Shown here piece by piece: positions 12,054 through 24,828 of a DNA stretch of 64,000 nt. Location: the NCBI GenBank assembly GCA_037893225.1, contig JAZGUH010000105.1, positions 186,001 to 250,000 of the forward strand, in the 5' to 3' direction. How positions within the stretch are numbered: position 1 is the first letter of the stretch; every line of letters begins with the position of its first letter. Under the pieces are notes generated by a model. That model was given only the letters and a program-made list of their open reading frames with translations. It was not told where the DNA came from and made no database searches. Position numbers and translations under genes: made by a program. Origin of the DNA: Hippasteria phrygiana. Lineage: Eukaryota > Echinodermata > Asteroidea > Valvatida > Goniasteridae.

Positions 12054-12801
12054 TGGAGCGTCAAAAGTGGACAACCGTATTTTCCCATTTTTTGCTAGTA
12101 GAATTTTAGGTTTTTAGAGTTTTAAAAAACTCAATTTTCTGCTGGCAGAAATTTGGATTTTACTTTGACGACTATCTCGGCGCCTCAAAAGTGGACAACT
12201 AAAAATCTCAAATTCTTTCTCACAAAAATCATGATGCTCCAAAAGTGGACAACCCCGTTTTCCCATTTCCTGCTAGCAGAGATTTAGATTTTAGAAGTAG
12301 CAACACCCGTTTTAAAAAATGTCAATTTTCTGCAAGCAAAAATGTTGGTTTTACTTTGCGACTTTTTTGACGCCTCAAAAGTGGACAACTAAAAATCCGT
12401 AATTTCTGTCAGTAAAAAGCCGCTGACCAGCCTTCGCAGATAGGAATCGTCCACACTTTGCACAGGGGTTATTAGGTTAACTGAGAACGTGATGACGTGA
12501 ACAGAAAATTGACATTTTTTTAAAACAGGTGTTGCTACTTCTAAAATCTAAATCTCTGCTAGCAGGAAATGGGAAAACGGGGTTGTCCACTTTTGGAGCA
12601 TCATGATTTTTGTCAGTAAGAATTTGAGATTTTTAGTTGTCCACTTTTGAGGCGCCGAGATAGTCGTCAAAGTAAAATCCAAATTTCTGCCAGCAAAAAA
12701 ATGTTAAACATGTTTTTTAAAACCGGTGTTGCCATTTCTAAAACCCTAAAATTCTACTAGCAGAAAATGGGAAAATATGGTTGTCCACTTTTGACGCTCC
12801 A
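12054..12801. mobile_element. TA-flanked palindromic element with seven internal motif copies
   Basis: A 748-bp palindrome starting TGGAGCGTCAAAAGTGG with the complement at its right end, flanked by TA on both sides (12052-12053 and 12802-12803). This suggests a Tc1/mariner-type MITE. The 14-mer CAAAAGTGGACAAC occurs four times in the left half and three times as its complement in the right half, like an array of transposase-binding sites. No reading frame is present. Confidence 0.8.
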
Positions 12802-12829
12802 TACTACTACTAGTACAACACTGCCTCCA

Positions 12830-13000
12830 ATTCTTAAAACGGCCACCAAAATACTAGATACGCCACCTAAGATACCAGTACAGTTCCAGTACTAAGATGC
12901 GTGGTACTAAGGTTTACTTACGATCCGGATGAAAAGAGAAGTTTTCCGTTCCGTTCAAGTTAGACATGTTAGAGGGGCACCCGTCATCCCGTACCGGCCG
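12830..13000. repeat. Fragment of the 53.5-54.4 kb palindrome family
   Basis: It contains the ACGGCCACCAAAATACTAGA block and the following GGTTTACTTA..CCGGATG segment that form the arms of the palindrome at 53464-54488. Only one arm is present and it is internally changed. Confidence 0.6.
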
Positions 13001-15559
13001 TCGCGTCGGCCATCTTGTCCACTTTGTTTGTGACCTCGTCGTATTCTCCGAACGCGTGTGATATGCGACTAGTGTTAATTATTTGAATGCAATGTTAAAT
13101 CTGCATGTCGAACCTTAACCACACCTGCTGTAAACTATATTTAACCTGATAAAAGTCGAATATTCAGCAACATACATACGTCATGTGGGTAGTAGCCACG
13201 TCAAGTTGCCAACTGATAATTTATTGTTTACATCGGCGAGTATCCAGACCCTATCCAAAGGCATTACTTAAAAATTAGAAATGGGGCCAGTCTGGAGGGT
13301 ATCATGTTTTAATGGGCTTGTTCTAAAATGTTAAATTAGCAGGAAAGAAAGTTCTCCTAAGAAATCTTTTTGTAACTATATTTGGAAAAAAAATTAATAG
13401 TTACATTTAAACACCTATATGCCGCAAATATATTTTCTTAGTTTTGTATATTAAATACCATCGAAATAATATTTATAACAGCGCCACCAACAGTTTAATC
13501 TGAGCCAACCAAAAGTTAGAAGTGCCACCCCTCACGCGTCACAGATGTCATCGTGCAATTTTTGTTTTACACAGGGTCTACGAAGCATAAATGAATGTTC
13601 ACCTTGTTTTGTAGCTTTAAACACACCAAAAATATTCTGGGCAACATGTTACAGAAGAATTTCCAAATACCAAGATTATTGTCTCAGAATCTCAGAAAGT
13701 TGACTGGATATCGCCGCTAGGCATCATCATCCAGTTAAAACCATGGAGGAATTTCTCTATGTTAAAACTATACATCACGATTTCCATCATACATGGTAAA
13801 CCATGTCACAGATAGAGAGCAAAAGTACGTACGTGTAGGGTCTGTATGGGTTCGCGACTGAAACAAAAATTCCTTTTTTTTTAATGAACTAAACATGTTA
13901 AAAAAAATTGCCAAATTACTTCAACCGACTTAGAAAGTAGAATGTGCAAATAATGCAAAAACAAAGGAACAAACGTGATTGTTTCTGACTGTCCTTTTTT
14001 TTTCTATTACATGTAGTCCTACCGCGACCAATTCACTTCTGGACTAATAAAATAATATCAATCGGTCTGTAAAATATGTATTTTGAAGATTTTAGAGCTG
14101 GGTCCGTGCGGACGGTAGGCCTGTCCAATTCTAATATCTACATTCAGTGTAGGGCAATTTGATATTTTTACAATGAGTACTGGGTCACAAAACACTGCCA
14201 AGCACATTTTTGAGAGTGACCGTCTTAAAAAAGTAAGGCAACATTAATGTTCGTTTAAAAGTGAAGTGTTTTGTTTTCATAATAGGAAATCTGTTTTCAG
14301 TCAGTGCACGGATATACCGACTTTAATTATTTTTGCAGCGCGTATATGAATTCTGTGGGTTTCAGATTTTTCAATAGTTTATGCTTGAGGTTTGCACAGG
14401 GAAGACGCCAGGGTTTTTTCTTTGATCCAGCAAGCAAATTCACTCTTATAGACATAATACAATGTATGAGTGTCGTTTCCATCCAGTTAATATGATAATG
14501 ATTCTGTTGATCTAAATTATGACCTATAAGAAATTCTGTTGAGCTAAATCATGAATTAATTAAGACCCAGTTATTGAGGATTACTTTTACTTTTTGTTCT
14601 TTTTCGTTTCAGTGAACACTTAAATGAGCGTCAAAAACGTCAATGAACGTGATACCACCATACCCATGAAAAATGTTAATGAGGCAAATGAACCTGTTAA
14701 AAAGAAGTCCAAACCCTTTGAACATAACGCTCAGGCTGAGATTGAAGGTGGGAGTTTTTGCAATTTTAACGTTTCCTCAGTTCGGAAAAATTTATGAAGC
14801 TACGCGTCGACTAAAACCAAATCAACTGACGAAAATTCGAAATTCCTTAGGTTAATCATTATCGTCGCGACGAATGTGATACTTTGAAGTGGCAAAAGTG
14901 TGTGGCCCGCACTAAATGAAAAATAAAAGAAGAAATCAAACAAGTAATAATTATGACATTATACGCATTCCCAGATGAATTGGACAAATTAGTCTAAACG
15001 CCGATCAGTTCAGGCCGGACGGACGGACGCCCCGACGGCCCGACGGGGGGATGGATATATTTTATTATCGTCAACTTGGATTGGCAATCATTCTGTTGTA
15101 TGGTGATTATATGCGCCATACTTCAACGTTATGTAAAGCCTCATTGAAAGTCCCCCCCCCCCCCCCCCCCCACCCCGCACCCCCCCCCCCCCCCCCCCCC
15201 CGCCCCCTGAAACTATTTACAAGTTTTTCTCAGTACTTTTTCTGACATGTTTTATTTTAACCAAAAACCTACTTTTTGTTATTTTGGGCGTCTGCAAATT
15301 CTTCAAAAAGGTTTAAATTATTCTTGGTTGATTTCGCATTATCTAATGCACATAAAGATTCACCATTATTGTCGGTCCCAAAGAATTCGATATTTGCAAA
15401 GTAATTATTTTATGGGTGGGCCTATTCGTTTGACGGTCTCTTTAACAGTGAACAACTTTTGTATCGCTAGAAAAATTAGCAAAAAATACATTACTTTTCA
15501 AGGTGAAACTCGAAAGAGCACTGACAATATCTTTGCACATCCATAAAAAAATAAACTTA
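13001..15559. other. No recognisable gene; poly-C tract
   Basis: AT-rich DNA without a supported gene. Positions 15151-15201 are a nearly pure cytosine run, apparently simple sequence. Confidence 0.45.
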
Positions 15560-15990
15560 GTACCATTTGCTTTTGCTGTAATTTTGAGAAATAAATGGAT
15601 TTGGGGTTAGTATTTTAGCGTGCTAGCAAATACTGTAGTACATGTACTGACCTATTTAATTTTTTGTGCGCATAGATGCTGGGAAAACAGACAGAACAAG
15701 TTGTAGTCTTCTTGGGCCCTGGCTATACTATAGACAAAACGCAGCAATTTATAGACGGTATAGGGATTATCAGGTCGGGACTATTCCAACGATTGTCGGC
15801 CGTCGGACAATCGTTCGAAAACGATATAAATGCACGGTCCACTTTTCTTGACAAAACGACAGCACATCAGGCACGTGCCATCATTATTTCACATGATGCT
15901 TGAGACTGCTATTTTATTACAGTAAAGTACGGTATTTCGTAATAATTCAGTAGGTTGCTTTTTGAAGTTTGTAAATTGTTGTATACCTTT
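15560..15990 (+). repeat. Dispersed repeat, copy B
   Basis: Second copy of the repeat at 3866-4315, same orientation, with the same block order from GGATTTGGGGTTAGTATT to TTTCGTAATAATTCAGTAG. Confidence 0.6.
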
Positions 15991-16099
15991 AAACAAAACA
16001 AAACAAAACAAAACAAAACAAAACAACAAAAACAATTAGCGTACAGTTGCGGTAAATTGGTTTTTGTCCATGATGAACTATGCCTTAGAGGACAGTCGA

Positions 16100-16130
<31 letters not shown>

Positions 16131-16934
16131 TGAAGTTGCGACTTTGCCAGGGGTGCGAAGCAGTGGTAGCTGCATACAGAGGCTAAAGTGACTTTCCCTA
16201 GGCGCTCAAGCTGCCCGAAAACTCTCGCACATTCAACTACATTTCTCGATGATTTAAACTTATTAATATTGTATAAGTGTTATGGAAATTCGGCCAAAAA
16301 AACCCACAAACTTGTGCTGCCCTTAAATGGGAAAAATGGGAGGGAGGGTCGGTCGGTCTATTTTTTTTTACCATCAATGAAAACAATACTACAGGCAAAA
16401 GTAAGCTAAAAGTGAGATGGCGAAATGGACGATTGTACCAGCTGTATTTATAAAGACTGATTTTAATAAAACTTGTGCGGGAAAAAGTGAGATTTCGAAA
16501 ATGTCTTTAAAGATTAAAAAACACGCGACACGACTTTTGTGACTTTAAGTTAGGGTCGGTCGGGTGGGGCAACACAACTATGTTTTGGCCTTCTATTACA
16601 CGAGGGCCAATCGGACTAATTAAAGCATATCCACAGGCCTATTGTACAGCAAGGCGTAGGCGTGAACCAGTCTAATTGTGTGAAATTAAATGTTATGACA
16701 ACATTCAGCACCTGTACCCGATTCCCCCACCCTCCCAGCACCCCTTCTACACCCCACCCAACCCAATGTTGGGAAGTGACTGAAAACCCCTTTTGGCGTA
16801 CGTGTAATATTGCCAAAACCACCAATCCCGACGTACGTCCAGCTGCAGGTGGAACCGAGAAGTCCGCCGGTGGCCGGGGGGAGAATATTTTCCCAAACGA
16901 CATCCGAATGGGTTAACGCTATGAGGTTTCGGAC
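15991..16934. other. Simple repeats and unassigned sequence
   Basis: An AAAAC pentamer run lies near 15992-16025 and a 29-base G run at 16102-16130. The remainder is unassigned; overlapping frames of about 90 codons at 16616-16970 are low-complexity Pro/Gly/Thr readings and are not supported as genes. Confidence 0.5.
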
Positions 16935-17290
16935 TTGACCTTTTTTTTTTTGGAAATCCTCCGGAGCCACATATTAGGAGAAAAGAATGAATTCGAAAGT
17001 AATGAAATTCCGGACTTTATTTCCCTTTAAAAAAATCCCCCAAAGCTGAAAATTAAAAAAATAAAATAAAATGGTAACATTGGGGTCTCGAACCATGTGC
17101 CTTCTGCCTCATGGTCTAGCACCGTATCCACTTAGGCCATCGGAATGCTCAGCAGACCTCGAGAATTATTGCATTATATACCCAGCCCTATAACGCATGC
17201 GTACGTATATTAAAAGTATTATAGAGGGCGCTCAACAATGAATCTATTCGGATGTAGTTTGGGAAAAATAATTCGCGGCCGGGAGGGGGG
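16935..17290 (-). repeat. tRNA-derived SINE-like repeat, copy 2
   Basis: Inverse copy of 9650-9940. On the minus strand, positions about 17150-17065 read like a tRNA 5' half (CCGATGGCCTAAGTGG, A-box-like) followed by GGTTCGAGACC, close to the RNA polymerase III B-box consensus GGTTCGANTCC. No full cloverleaf with paired acceptor stem is visible, so I read it as a tRNA-derived SINE rather than a tRNA gene. Confidence 0.55.
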
Positions 17291-17446
17291 GGGGGGGGTG
17301 TGAAGGCAACCCGCCGGAGTGCATAGCGGCGGGGAGGCCCGCTGGGAGGGGTGTGGAAAACAACTGAATGATGTATTATCATGACAATAAGGTTTATATT
17401 TGCCGGACTATGGAATGTCTCGTGCACCACGGAGGAACATATGATG

Positions 17447-17613
17447 CACGATATGGGGCAGAGCGAACCCCCCCTCTTTTGTGTTGGTCATTGTGTTCCC
17501 GGAATCTCAGGAATTCTTTTCAGAGGTCCAGGGGGGATGTGTTAGGTAACAATAGTCTGGAGAGTGTATAGGGTATAGGGACAAAAGGGGGGTACCCCTC
17601 TGCCCCATATCGT
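17447..17613 (+). mobile_element. MITE with CACGATATGGGGCAG termini, copy 1
   Basis: Inverted termini CACGATATGGGGCAG and CTGCCCCATATCGT enclose about 167 bp containing a CTTTTGTGTTGGTCATTGTG block. Two relatives lie at 18025-18206 (same orientation) and 43757-43930 (inverse). Confidence 0.7.
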
Positions 17614-18024
17614 ACTGGGTATACGGAGGAAGGTTTTCATTTATGTATAGTCTGGTTCCCTGTCCTGAAGATTCCCTGACGTCTAAATATTCGGTCAGGT
17701 AGCTACCGCGGTTTAAAATAGATCATGACGTACAGTGTTAGTCCGAGTGACGTCAGTGGCATCATTCAAATTTTAACATTCTTGCAAAATCCAGTCCGCA
17801 AAATACTGCAAGAGTGTGGCATTGATTTTTCAGTTTGTATGCAGGCCTATAATGGAGAATTCAAATTCCAGGATCTATAACGGGCCTGACAGATATTTTG
17901 GTATTCCCAACATCAACGTTAATAGCCGAATATTACCGAAAACAAGTTCGGAAAACCTCGGACATTTTCGGAAAAGGCCAGAATCTGGGAATTTTCGTCA
18001 CGTGACATTGGCGGATACCGGAAG

Positions 18025-18206
18025 CACGATGTGGGGGGAAAAGGGACCCCCTCTTTTGTGTTGGTCATTGTGTTCCCGGAATTTTAGGAATTCTATTCAG
18101 AAATCTAGGGGATGTGTTAGATAACAATAATCTGGAGTGTGCTCAGCGGTATAGGGATAAAAGGGGGGGGGGGGGGGGGGGGTACCCCTTTCCCCATGCC
18201 ATCGTG
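18025..18206 (+). mobile_element. MITE with CACGATATGGGGCAG termini, copy 2
   Basis: Same internal blocks as 17447-17613, with mutated left terminus (CACGATGTGGGG) and a long G run (18164-18182) before GTACCCC. It abuts the left end of the large foldback structure. Confidence 0.7.
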
Positions 18207-18419
18207 CAGGGTACATATGCAGCACGATATGGGGCAGCTTTTTCCACTCCGTATATTTTGTAGGATCCTACACTTCCTACAGTCCTACACCATTGAAATG
18301 TGCACAAAGTAAAAAGCAAAGACGGCGCCGCTATATTTATATTTGCTGGGGGAATCTCCATGCAGTCCCACAACACCCTGCACTACACGGGGGGGAAACA
18401 TCATACAGCATTTCGGGGA

Positions 18420-18910
18420 GGCGAGATCCGACAGTCCTACACCATCCTACACTGCACAAAAAAGTCCTACAGGAATCCTACACACGGGGGAAAACATCAT
18501 ACATCATTGAAGTGTGTACAAATATATAGTGATATTTCGGGTAGGCGAGATCCGACAGTCCTACACCATCCTACACTGCACAAAAAAGTCCTACAGGAAT
18601 CCTACACACGGGGGAAAACATCATACATCATTGAAGTGTGTACAAATATATAGTGATATTTCGGGGAGGCCAGATCCGACAGTCCTACACCATCCTACAC
18701 TGTACAAAAAAGTCCTACAGGAATCCTACACACGGGGGAAAACATAATACATCATTGAAGTGTGTACAAATATATAGTGATATTTCGGGGAGGCGAGATC
18801 CGACAGTCCTACACCATCCTACACTGCACAAAAAGTCCTACAGGAATCCTACACACGGGGGAAAACATCATACATCATTGAAGTGACTTTTTGTGCAGTG
18901 TAGGCGAGAT
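18420..18910 (+). repeat. 124-bp tandem repeat, left arm (about 4 units)
   Basis: Units start at GGCGAGATCCGACAGTCC and recur every 124 bp, with phase-equivalent points at 18514, 18638 and 18762. The last unit is truncated. Each unit contains several CCTACA(C/G) submotifs. Confidence 0.9.
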
Positions 18911-20320
18911 CCGACAGTCCTACACCATCCAACAAAAACTGATGTCATAATTTTTATTTTTATTTGTCTTTAAAGTGACATCTTTCGTATTTACCTAATA
19001 TAGGTTTTCCCGGCCAATTTCACCATGTATTCGTTCATTTTAACGCCTGGCTCATTCAATTTAAATTGATTATTGAATGATCGCGCAGATCGTCCGACAA
19101 TCAAAAATAATCATTCAATTTCACTATCTGAGCATTCTTTCGAGCTTCACTCGTTCCTGTAAAAAATGCATTCAAATTAAAAGCATCGCATCGTTCATTC
19201 AATTTCGTCCGAACCAGCAGAGAGGTGTCGATCGGTAATTCATTTTTATCAATGGGCAAACTTATTCCACATTTCTTCAAGCATTTTAAAAGACAAATCT
19301 GCAGGCCCGTCTGCCTATAAAAACGGTCACTCTAAATTACATCTGACGTCTTCAAGCAGGAATGTCTTGCACGTCAAGAGATCGATGGATGAATCAGTGA
19401 AATATGAAAACTTACAAAAACAGACTGAAAACAAACCAGAAATAACAGAATACATGTAAACATGTCATCATAAAGATGCCCCTTATCGATTTATTCAAAC
19501 TTTTAAAGACGTAGAGAAGATCAATAGTGAAAAAAAGAATCCTGAGCCAGTTTCTTTTCATTATTTCCTTACATTTATTTCTTATATAAATTAATTTGTT
19601 GCATTATACATGTACACTTTATTGACACAAAGATTTTAAAAGAAAACAAATGAAACTAGCTAGAAGAAAACAGGAAAATATAGCAATTACAAAAATCTTA
19701 TTAATTTGAATGAACGAACGATGAAAATGATTGCCCATAAAACTAAACACATGGTGGCAAGGGGTTAAATGACAATAAAAACATAAAATGGTTCACTCGA
19801 TTGGCAAATAGTCCTATAATCACTCCGCCAGGGCTTATGTATTTTTTTATAACCGAATACAACTTTTGTTTTCAAATTTTTAAAAACTTCATACCATCAT
19901 GGAGTAGTACAAAAAGATAACAAGTTGCCCAACTTACATTACTAATGTGATACATTTGATGCACCCTACTGTGGGCCATGGTTGTTGATACATGTATATA
20001 TGTCTTTTTCCATTCCCATCTACCCCGCTTGCGCCATTTGTCTAAAAGTCGTTGATGCGGGTAGCAAGCAAATCTGATGTCATAAGACGGAGTCTCCTTT
20101 TGTGCCAATTGCCCGACACAATGGGAGACCGTTTTATGACGTCTTATTTATTTGCTGCCTACAGCGATGATTTGTTGACAAATTGCACTAGAGGGCTGGA
20201 CGGGGCTGACAAAACAACACCTTTCTCAATTCATTTCCGTTTTATTTTTATGGCTGAAATAATTTCCTGGCTGTTTTACTGTCATAAACAAAATGAGAAA
20301 TAATGCAGATTCCTCTCATG

Positions 20321-20576
20321 CAGTGGCGTAGCCAAGGGGGGGGGGGGGTGGGGGTGGTGGGGGGGGGGGGGGGGAGGGGGGGGAACTGCCCCCTCCCCAT
20401 GTGGGAACCCTTGCCCCCCCCCCCCTTTCCCCCCTCTGGATATTTGGGATACGCGTTACTATAGGCCCTATAGCGAATTTGCGTCACTATATGCGTTATA
20501 GCGAATATCCCCCCTTGAAAAAAGCCATGCCCTCCGTTTGCCCCCTCCCCCTAGGAAGAGCCTGGCTACGCCACTG
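20321..20576. mobile_element. hAT-type MITE (CAGTGGCGTAGCC termini)
   Basis: A 256-bp element with inverted termini CAGTGGCGTAGCCA and TGGCTACGCCACTG. The flanking 8-bp repeats CTCTCATG (20313-20320) and CTCTCATC (20577-20584) match at seven of eight positions. Length, termini and duplication fit a hAT non-autonomous element. Long G and C runs fill the interior. Confidence 0.85.
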
Positions 20577-22379
20577 CTCTCATCACAGCCTCCTCTTTAA
20601 ATCATATAATTTTAATAAAGCCTTTAGATCCACAGAAAAAAAACTAACTACTATAGGTTTTCCCGGTTAATTTCGCACTTCTTTCATTTAAAATTGCTTA
20701 AAAGAAAGTATTGTAATTCACGGGAAAACAATTTTATTCGTCCTATTTATCGTCATTTTCGTCTCACTCCGGGAATGGCGTTGAATTAGAAAAGCAAATT
20801 CGTTTTTTGTCATTCATTTTACCGATTTAATCATTCAATTTCGTCATTGAATTTATCGTTAAGATGGTTTGAATTAGCTGTTATGTGGACGTCATTTTGG
20901 TTGTGATTCAAAATCAACTAAAAGGAATAGGCCGAAGAAATCAGGCATAAACATTTCGCAATAATACCACAACTCATTGTTATTTGACTTTCTCTTGTTA
21001 ATTAGATTAAGGGCCAATGCTTTGTATACAAATGTATGGCATATAAATGCGAAACATAACTCGTGTTGTACGATGTTCATGTTCAATTCACAAGGGCGAA
21101 GAAAATGACCCGCGTAAAGATAAATAATGCAATGCATTCTAACAACATTTCTTGTTTTGATTTGAGGTTCATGTTTAATCACAAAAAGAAAATAAAGTAA
21201 TGTTCTTTCTTCGCATTCCTTGAATTTCATGCGATCTTACCGAATTTGCATGATAAAATCATTTCATTGAATGCTCATTAAAAAAACGACCAGAAGATGA
21301 CTGGTAACTTGTCTTTCATAAACTCTTCAATCATGCCACTGACGAAATTGAATGATTAAATTACATTAGTAATGTAAGTTGGGCAACTTGTTATCTTTTT
21401 GTACTACTTCATGATGGTATGAAGTTTTTAAAAATTTGAAAAAAAAGTTGTATTCGGTTATACAAAAATACATAAGCCATGGCGGAGTGGTTATAGGACT
21501 ATTTGCCAATCGAGTGAACCATTTTATGTTTTTATTGTCATTTAACCTCTTGCCACCATGTGTTTATGTTCATGGCAATCATTTTCATCGTTCGTTCATT
21601 CAAATTAATAAGATTTTTGTAATTGCTATATTTTCCTGTTTTCTTCTAGCTAGTTTCATTTTGTTTCTTTTAAAATCTTTGTGTCAATAAAATGTACATG
21701 TATAATGCAACAAATTAATTTATATAAGAAATAAATGTAAGGAAATAATGAAAAGAAACTGGCTCAGGATTCTTTTTTTCACTGTTGATTTTCTCTACGT
21801 CTTTAAAAGTTTGAATAAATCGATAAGGGGCATCTTTATGATGACATGTTTACATGTATTCTTTTCTTTCTGTTTTTTTTCAGTCTGTTTTTGTAAGTTT
21901 TCATATTTCACTGATTCATCCATCGATCTCTTGACGTGCAAGACATTCCTGCTTGAAGGCGTCAGATGTAATTTAGAGTGGGATAGCTCGGACCTTTTTA
22001 TAGGCAGACGGGCCTGCAGATTTGCCCATTGATGAAAATGAATTACCAATCGACACCTCTCTGCTGGTTCAGACGAAATTGAATGAACGATGTGATGCTT
22101 CTAATTTAAAAAATGCATTTTTTACAGGAACGAGTGAAGCTCGAAAGAATGCTCAGATAGTGAAATTGAATGATTATTTGATTATCTAATGACGATCTGC
22201 GCGATCATTCAATGTCAATCTAAATTGAAAGAGCCAGGCGTTAAAATGAACGAATAGGCCTACATGGTGAAATTGGCCGGGAAAACCTATATTAGGTAAA
22301 TACGAAAGATATCACTTTAAAGACAAATAAAAATAAAAATTATGACATCAGTGTTTGTTGGATGGTGTAGGACTGTCGG

Positions 22380-23255
22380 ATCTCGCCTACACTGCACAAA
22401 AAGTCACTTCAATGATGTATGATGTTTTCCCCCGTGTGTAGGATTCCTGTAGGACTTTTTTGTGCAGTGTAGGATGGTGTAGGACTGTCGGATCTCGCCT
22501 CCCCGAAATATCACTATATATTTGTACACACTTCAATGCTGTATGACGTTTTCCCCGTGTGTAGGATTTCTGTAGGACTTTTTTGTGCAGTGTAGGATGG
22601 TGTAGGACTGTCGGATCTCGCCTCCCCGAAATATCACTATATATTTGTACACACTTCAATGCTGTATGATGTTTTTCCCCCGTGTGTAGGATTCCTGTAG
22701 GACCTTTTGTGCAGTGTAGGATGGTGTAGGACTGTCGGATCTCGCCTCCCCGAAATATCACTATATATTTGTACACACTTTAATGCTGTATGATGTTTTC
22801 CCCCGTGTGTAGGATTCCTGTAGGACTTTTTTGTACAGTGTAGGATGGTGTAGGACTGTCGGATCTCGCCTCCCCGAAATATCACTATATATTTGTACAC
22901 ACTTCAATGATGTATGATGTTTTTCCCCCGTGTGTAGGATTCCTGTAGGACTTTTTTGTACAGTGTAGGATGGTGTAGGACTGTCGGATCTCGCCTCCCC
23001 GAAATATCACTATATATTTGTACACACTTCAATGATGTATGATGTTTTTCCCCCGTGTGTAGGATTCCTGTAGGACTTTTTTGTACAGTGTAGGATGGTG
23101 TAGGACTGTCGGATCTCGCCTCCCCGAAATATCACTATATATTTGTACACACTTCAATGATGTATGATGTTTTCCCCCGTGTGTAGGATTCCTGTAGGAC
23201 TTTTTTGTGCAGTGTAGGATGGTGTAGGACTGTCGGATCTCGCCTCCCCGAAATG
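22380..23255 (-). repeat. 124-bp tandem repeat, right arm (about 7 units)
   Basis: Reverse-complement partner of the left-arm array, in 124-bp steps. The copy-number difference of about three units accounts for most of the length difference between the two arms. Confidence 0.9.
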
Positions 23256-23452
23256 CTGTATGATGTTTTCCCCCCGTGTAGTGCAGGGTGTTGTGGGACT
23301 GCATGGAGATTCCCCCAGCAAATATAAATATAGCGGCGCCGTCTTTGCTTTTTTCTTTGTGCACATTTCAATGGTGTAGGACTGTAGGAAGTGTAGGATC
23401 CTACAAAATATACGGAGTGGAAAAAGCTGCCCCATATCCGGCAGGGTATAAT

Positions 23453-24817
23453 CATTGATCTCCATTATATAGACTGGATAGGACACCGCGTCTAAACGCC
23501 GTCCTGAGTGCGCGTTTTAAACTAGGGTAAAGAACGAACGTGACGCGACTGCGTTGTGTGTACTTTCAAACGGAGTTTTTAAAAAAGTGGAAGACTTTTT
23601 TTCTTTAATTCTTCATTTTCGTGGGGAAAAAATGGAGTTCGCAACCGAATTGGTCAAAATAGACAAGAACAGTGGTTAATGTGTGCGCGGGAGTGAACTG
23701 CCCGGAGAAGGATGGAAACTTGAGTCGGGAAAAGGGAATACCCTTTTACAAGTAAGCTGATGATTATTATTTAACGGTGCGTCTATAACGTTGATGTGTA
23801 ACGTTACAATTAAAGAAAAGGCTAATGCACAGAAACAAAACTTCTTTAATAACACAATTGAAAAAAAAAAGAATTTATACGAGGACCGGTTGCTTATAAC
23901 ATACTAATTGGCATTCTTGATTGGAAAGGTCTGGTAACTACGGTAGCTGTGCATGTGTGAGTTTGTATATGCCGGCAATCGTGGACCTAGGACAAAAGAA
24001 TTCGAGCGTAGACAAAGGGGTCCACGTTTGACCTAACGTCCACGATTGAAAATCGTGAACAAAACCAATGGGAGGCCTTCCGAAAAAGTTGGAGTATAAA
24101 CAAAAGAGGAACAATGGGAGGTCCACGATTGCACCCGTTTACATGACTGTGTGCGTTTGTGTGTGGGTGGGTGTGTATTGATACCGGCAATCGTGGACTA
24201 GCGACGAAAGAGTCAGGGCGTAGACAAAGGGTCCACGATTAACCGAATGTCCACGATTAAAATTCGTGTACAAAGCATATGGGAGGCCTTCCGAAAAAGT
24301 TAAAGTACAAACAAAAGAGGGACAATAGGGAGTCCGCGATTGTCGATATTTACACACATGTGTGTGTGGGGGGGGGGGGGTATTAAACAGGCTTCCCGTA
24401 TTAACAGCAGCAATCAAGGCAGACCGAGTGAGACATAAGCTCACAAAAAAAATACCCTGTTCAAAAATCATTTCCTGATGAGTCTTTTAATTGTGACTTA
24501 GGATGAAGGATTGTTTATTATTAGTTTTCCATATTTCCCAGCGAGTTTTGTCTTGAACTTTTACTTTCAAATTGTGCTCCATTTTGTTATAAATTTGTGT
24601 TACATTTGAATGAACCTCGATACATTTTCTCTTTGTGAGTGTTTAGTTTATGAAATAATACATGTAACAATGGGTGCTCAGAATAATTCCAGACTGAGTA
24701 GCCTACATGAAGCGAACACACAGTGCGCGTTACCCTCTTGCGCCGCCATTGCGCGGCCGCGCATTCGTGCACGAACACGACGCGGTGTCCTATCCAGTTT
24801 ATATAATGGAGATCAAT
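23453..24817. mobile_element. Inverted-repeat element with internal 212-bp duplication
   Basis: Termini ATTGATCTCCATTATATAGA (23453) and its complement ending at 24817 enclose 1.36 kb. Inside, a GGCAATCGTGGAC..GGGAGGCCTTCCGAAAAAGTT block is present twice (about 23970-24150 and 24182-24350). No transposase is recognisable. Confidence 0.65.
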
Positions 24818-24828
24818 GGGTATAATCC

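Larger units (their letters stand above)
18222..23440. mobile_element. 5.2-kb foldback element with tandem repeats in its arms
   Basis: A giant inverted repeat. The left arm (18222-19948) and right arm (21363-23440) are complementary over their whole length, starting with the outer motif GATATGGGGCAGCTTTTTCC. Both arms carry a 124-bp tandem repeat (about four units on the left, about seven on the right). The 1.4-kb centre (19949-21362) is not symmetric and holds a hAT-type MITE. Architecture matches foldback elements described in flies and sea urchins. Reading frames through the repeats are period artefacts. Confidence 0.85.

Noticed and set aside
18300..18886. Several 80-117 codon reading frames
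   Set aside because: They run through 124-bp tandem repeats in shifting frames, so they are by-products of the repeat; the same frames recur on the opposite strand of the other arm.
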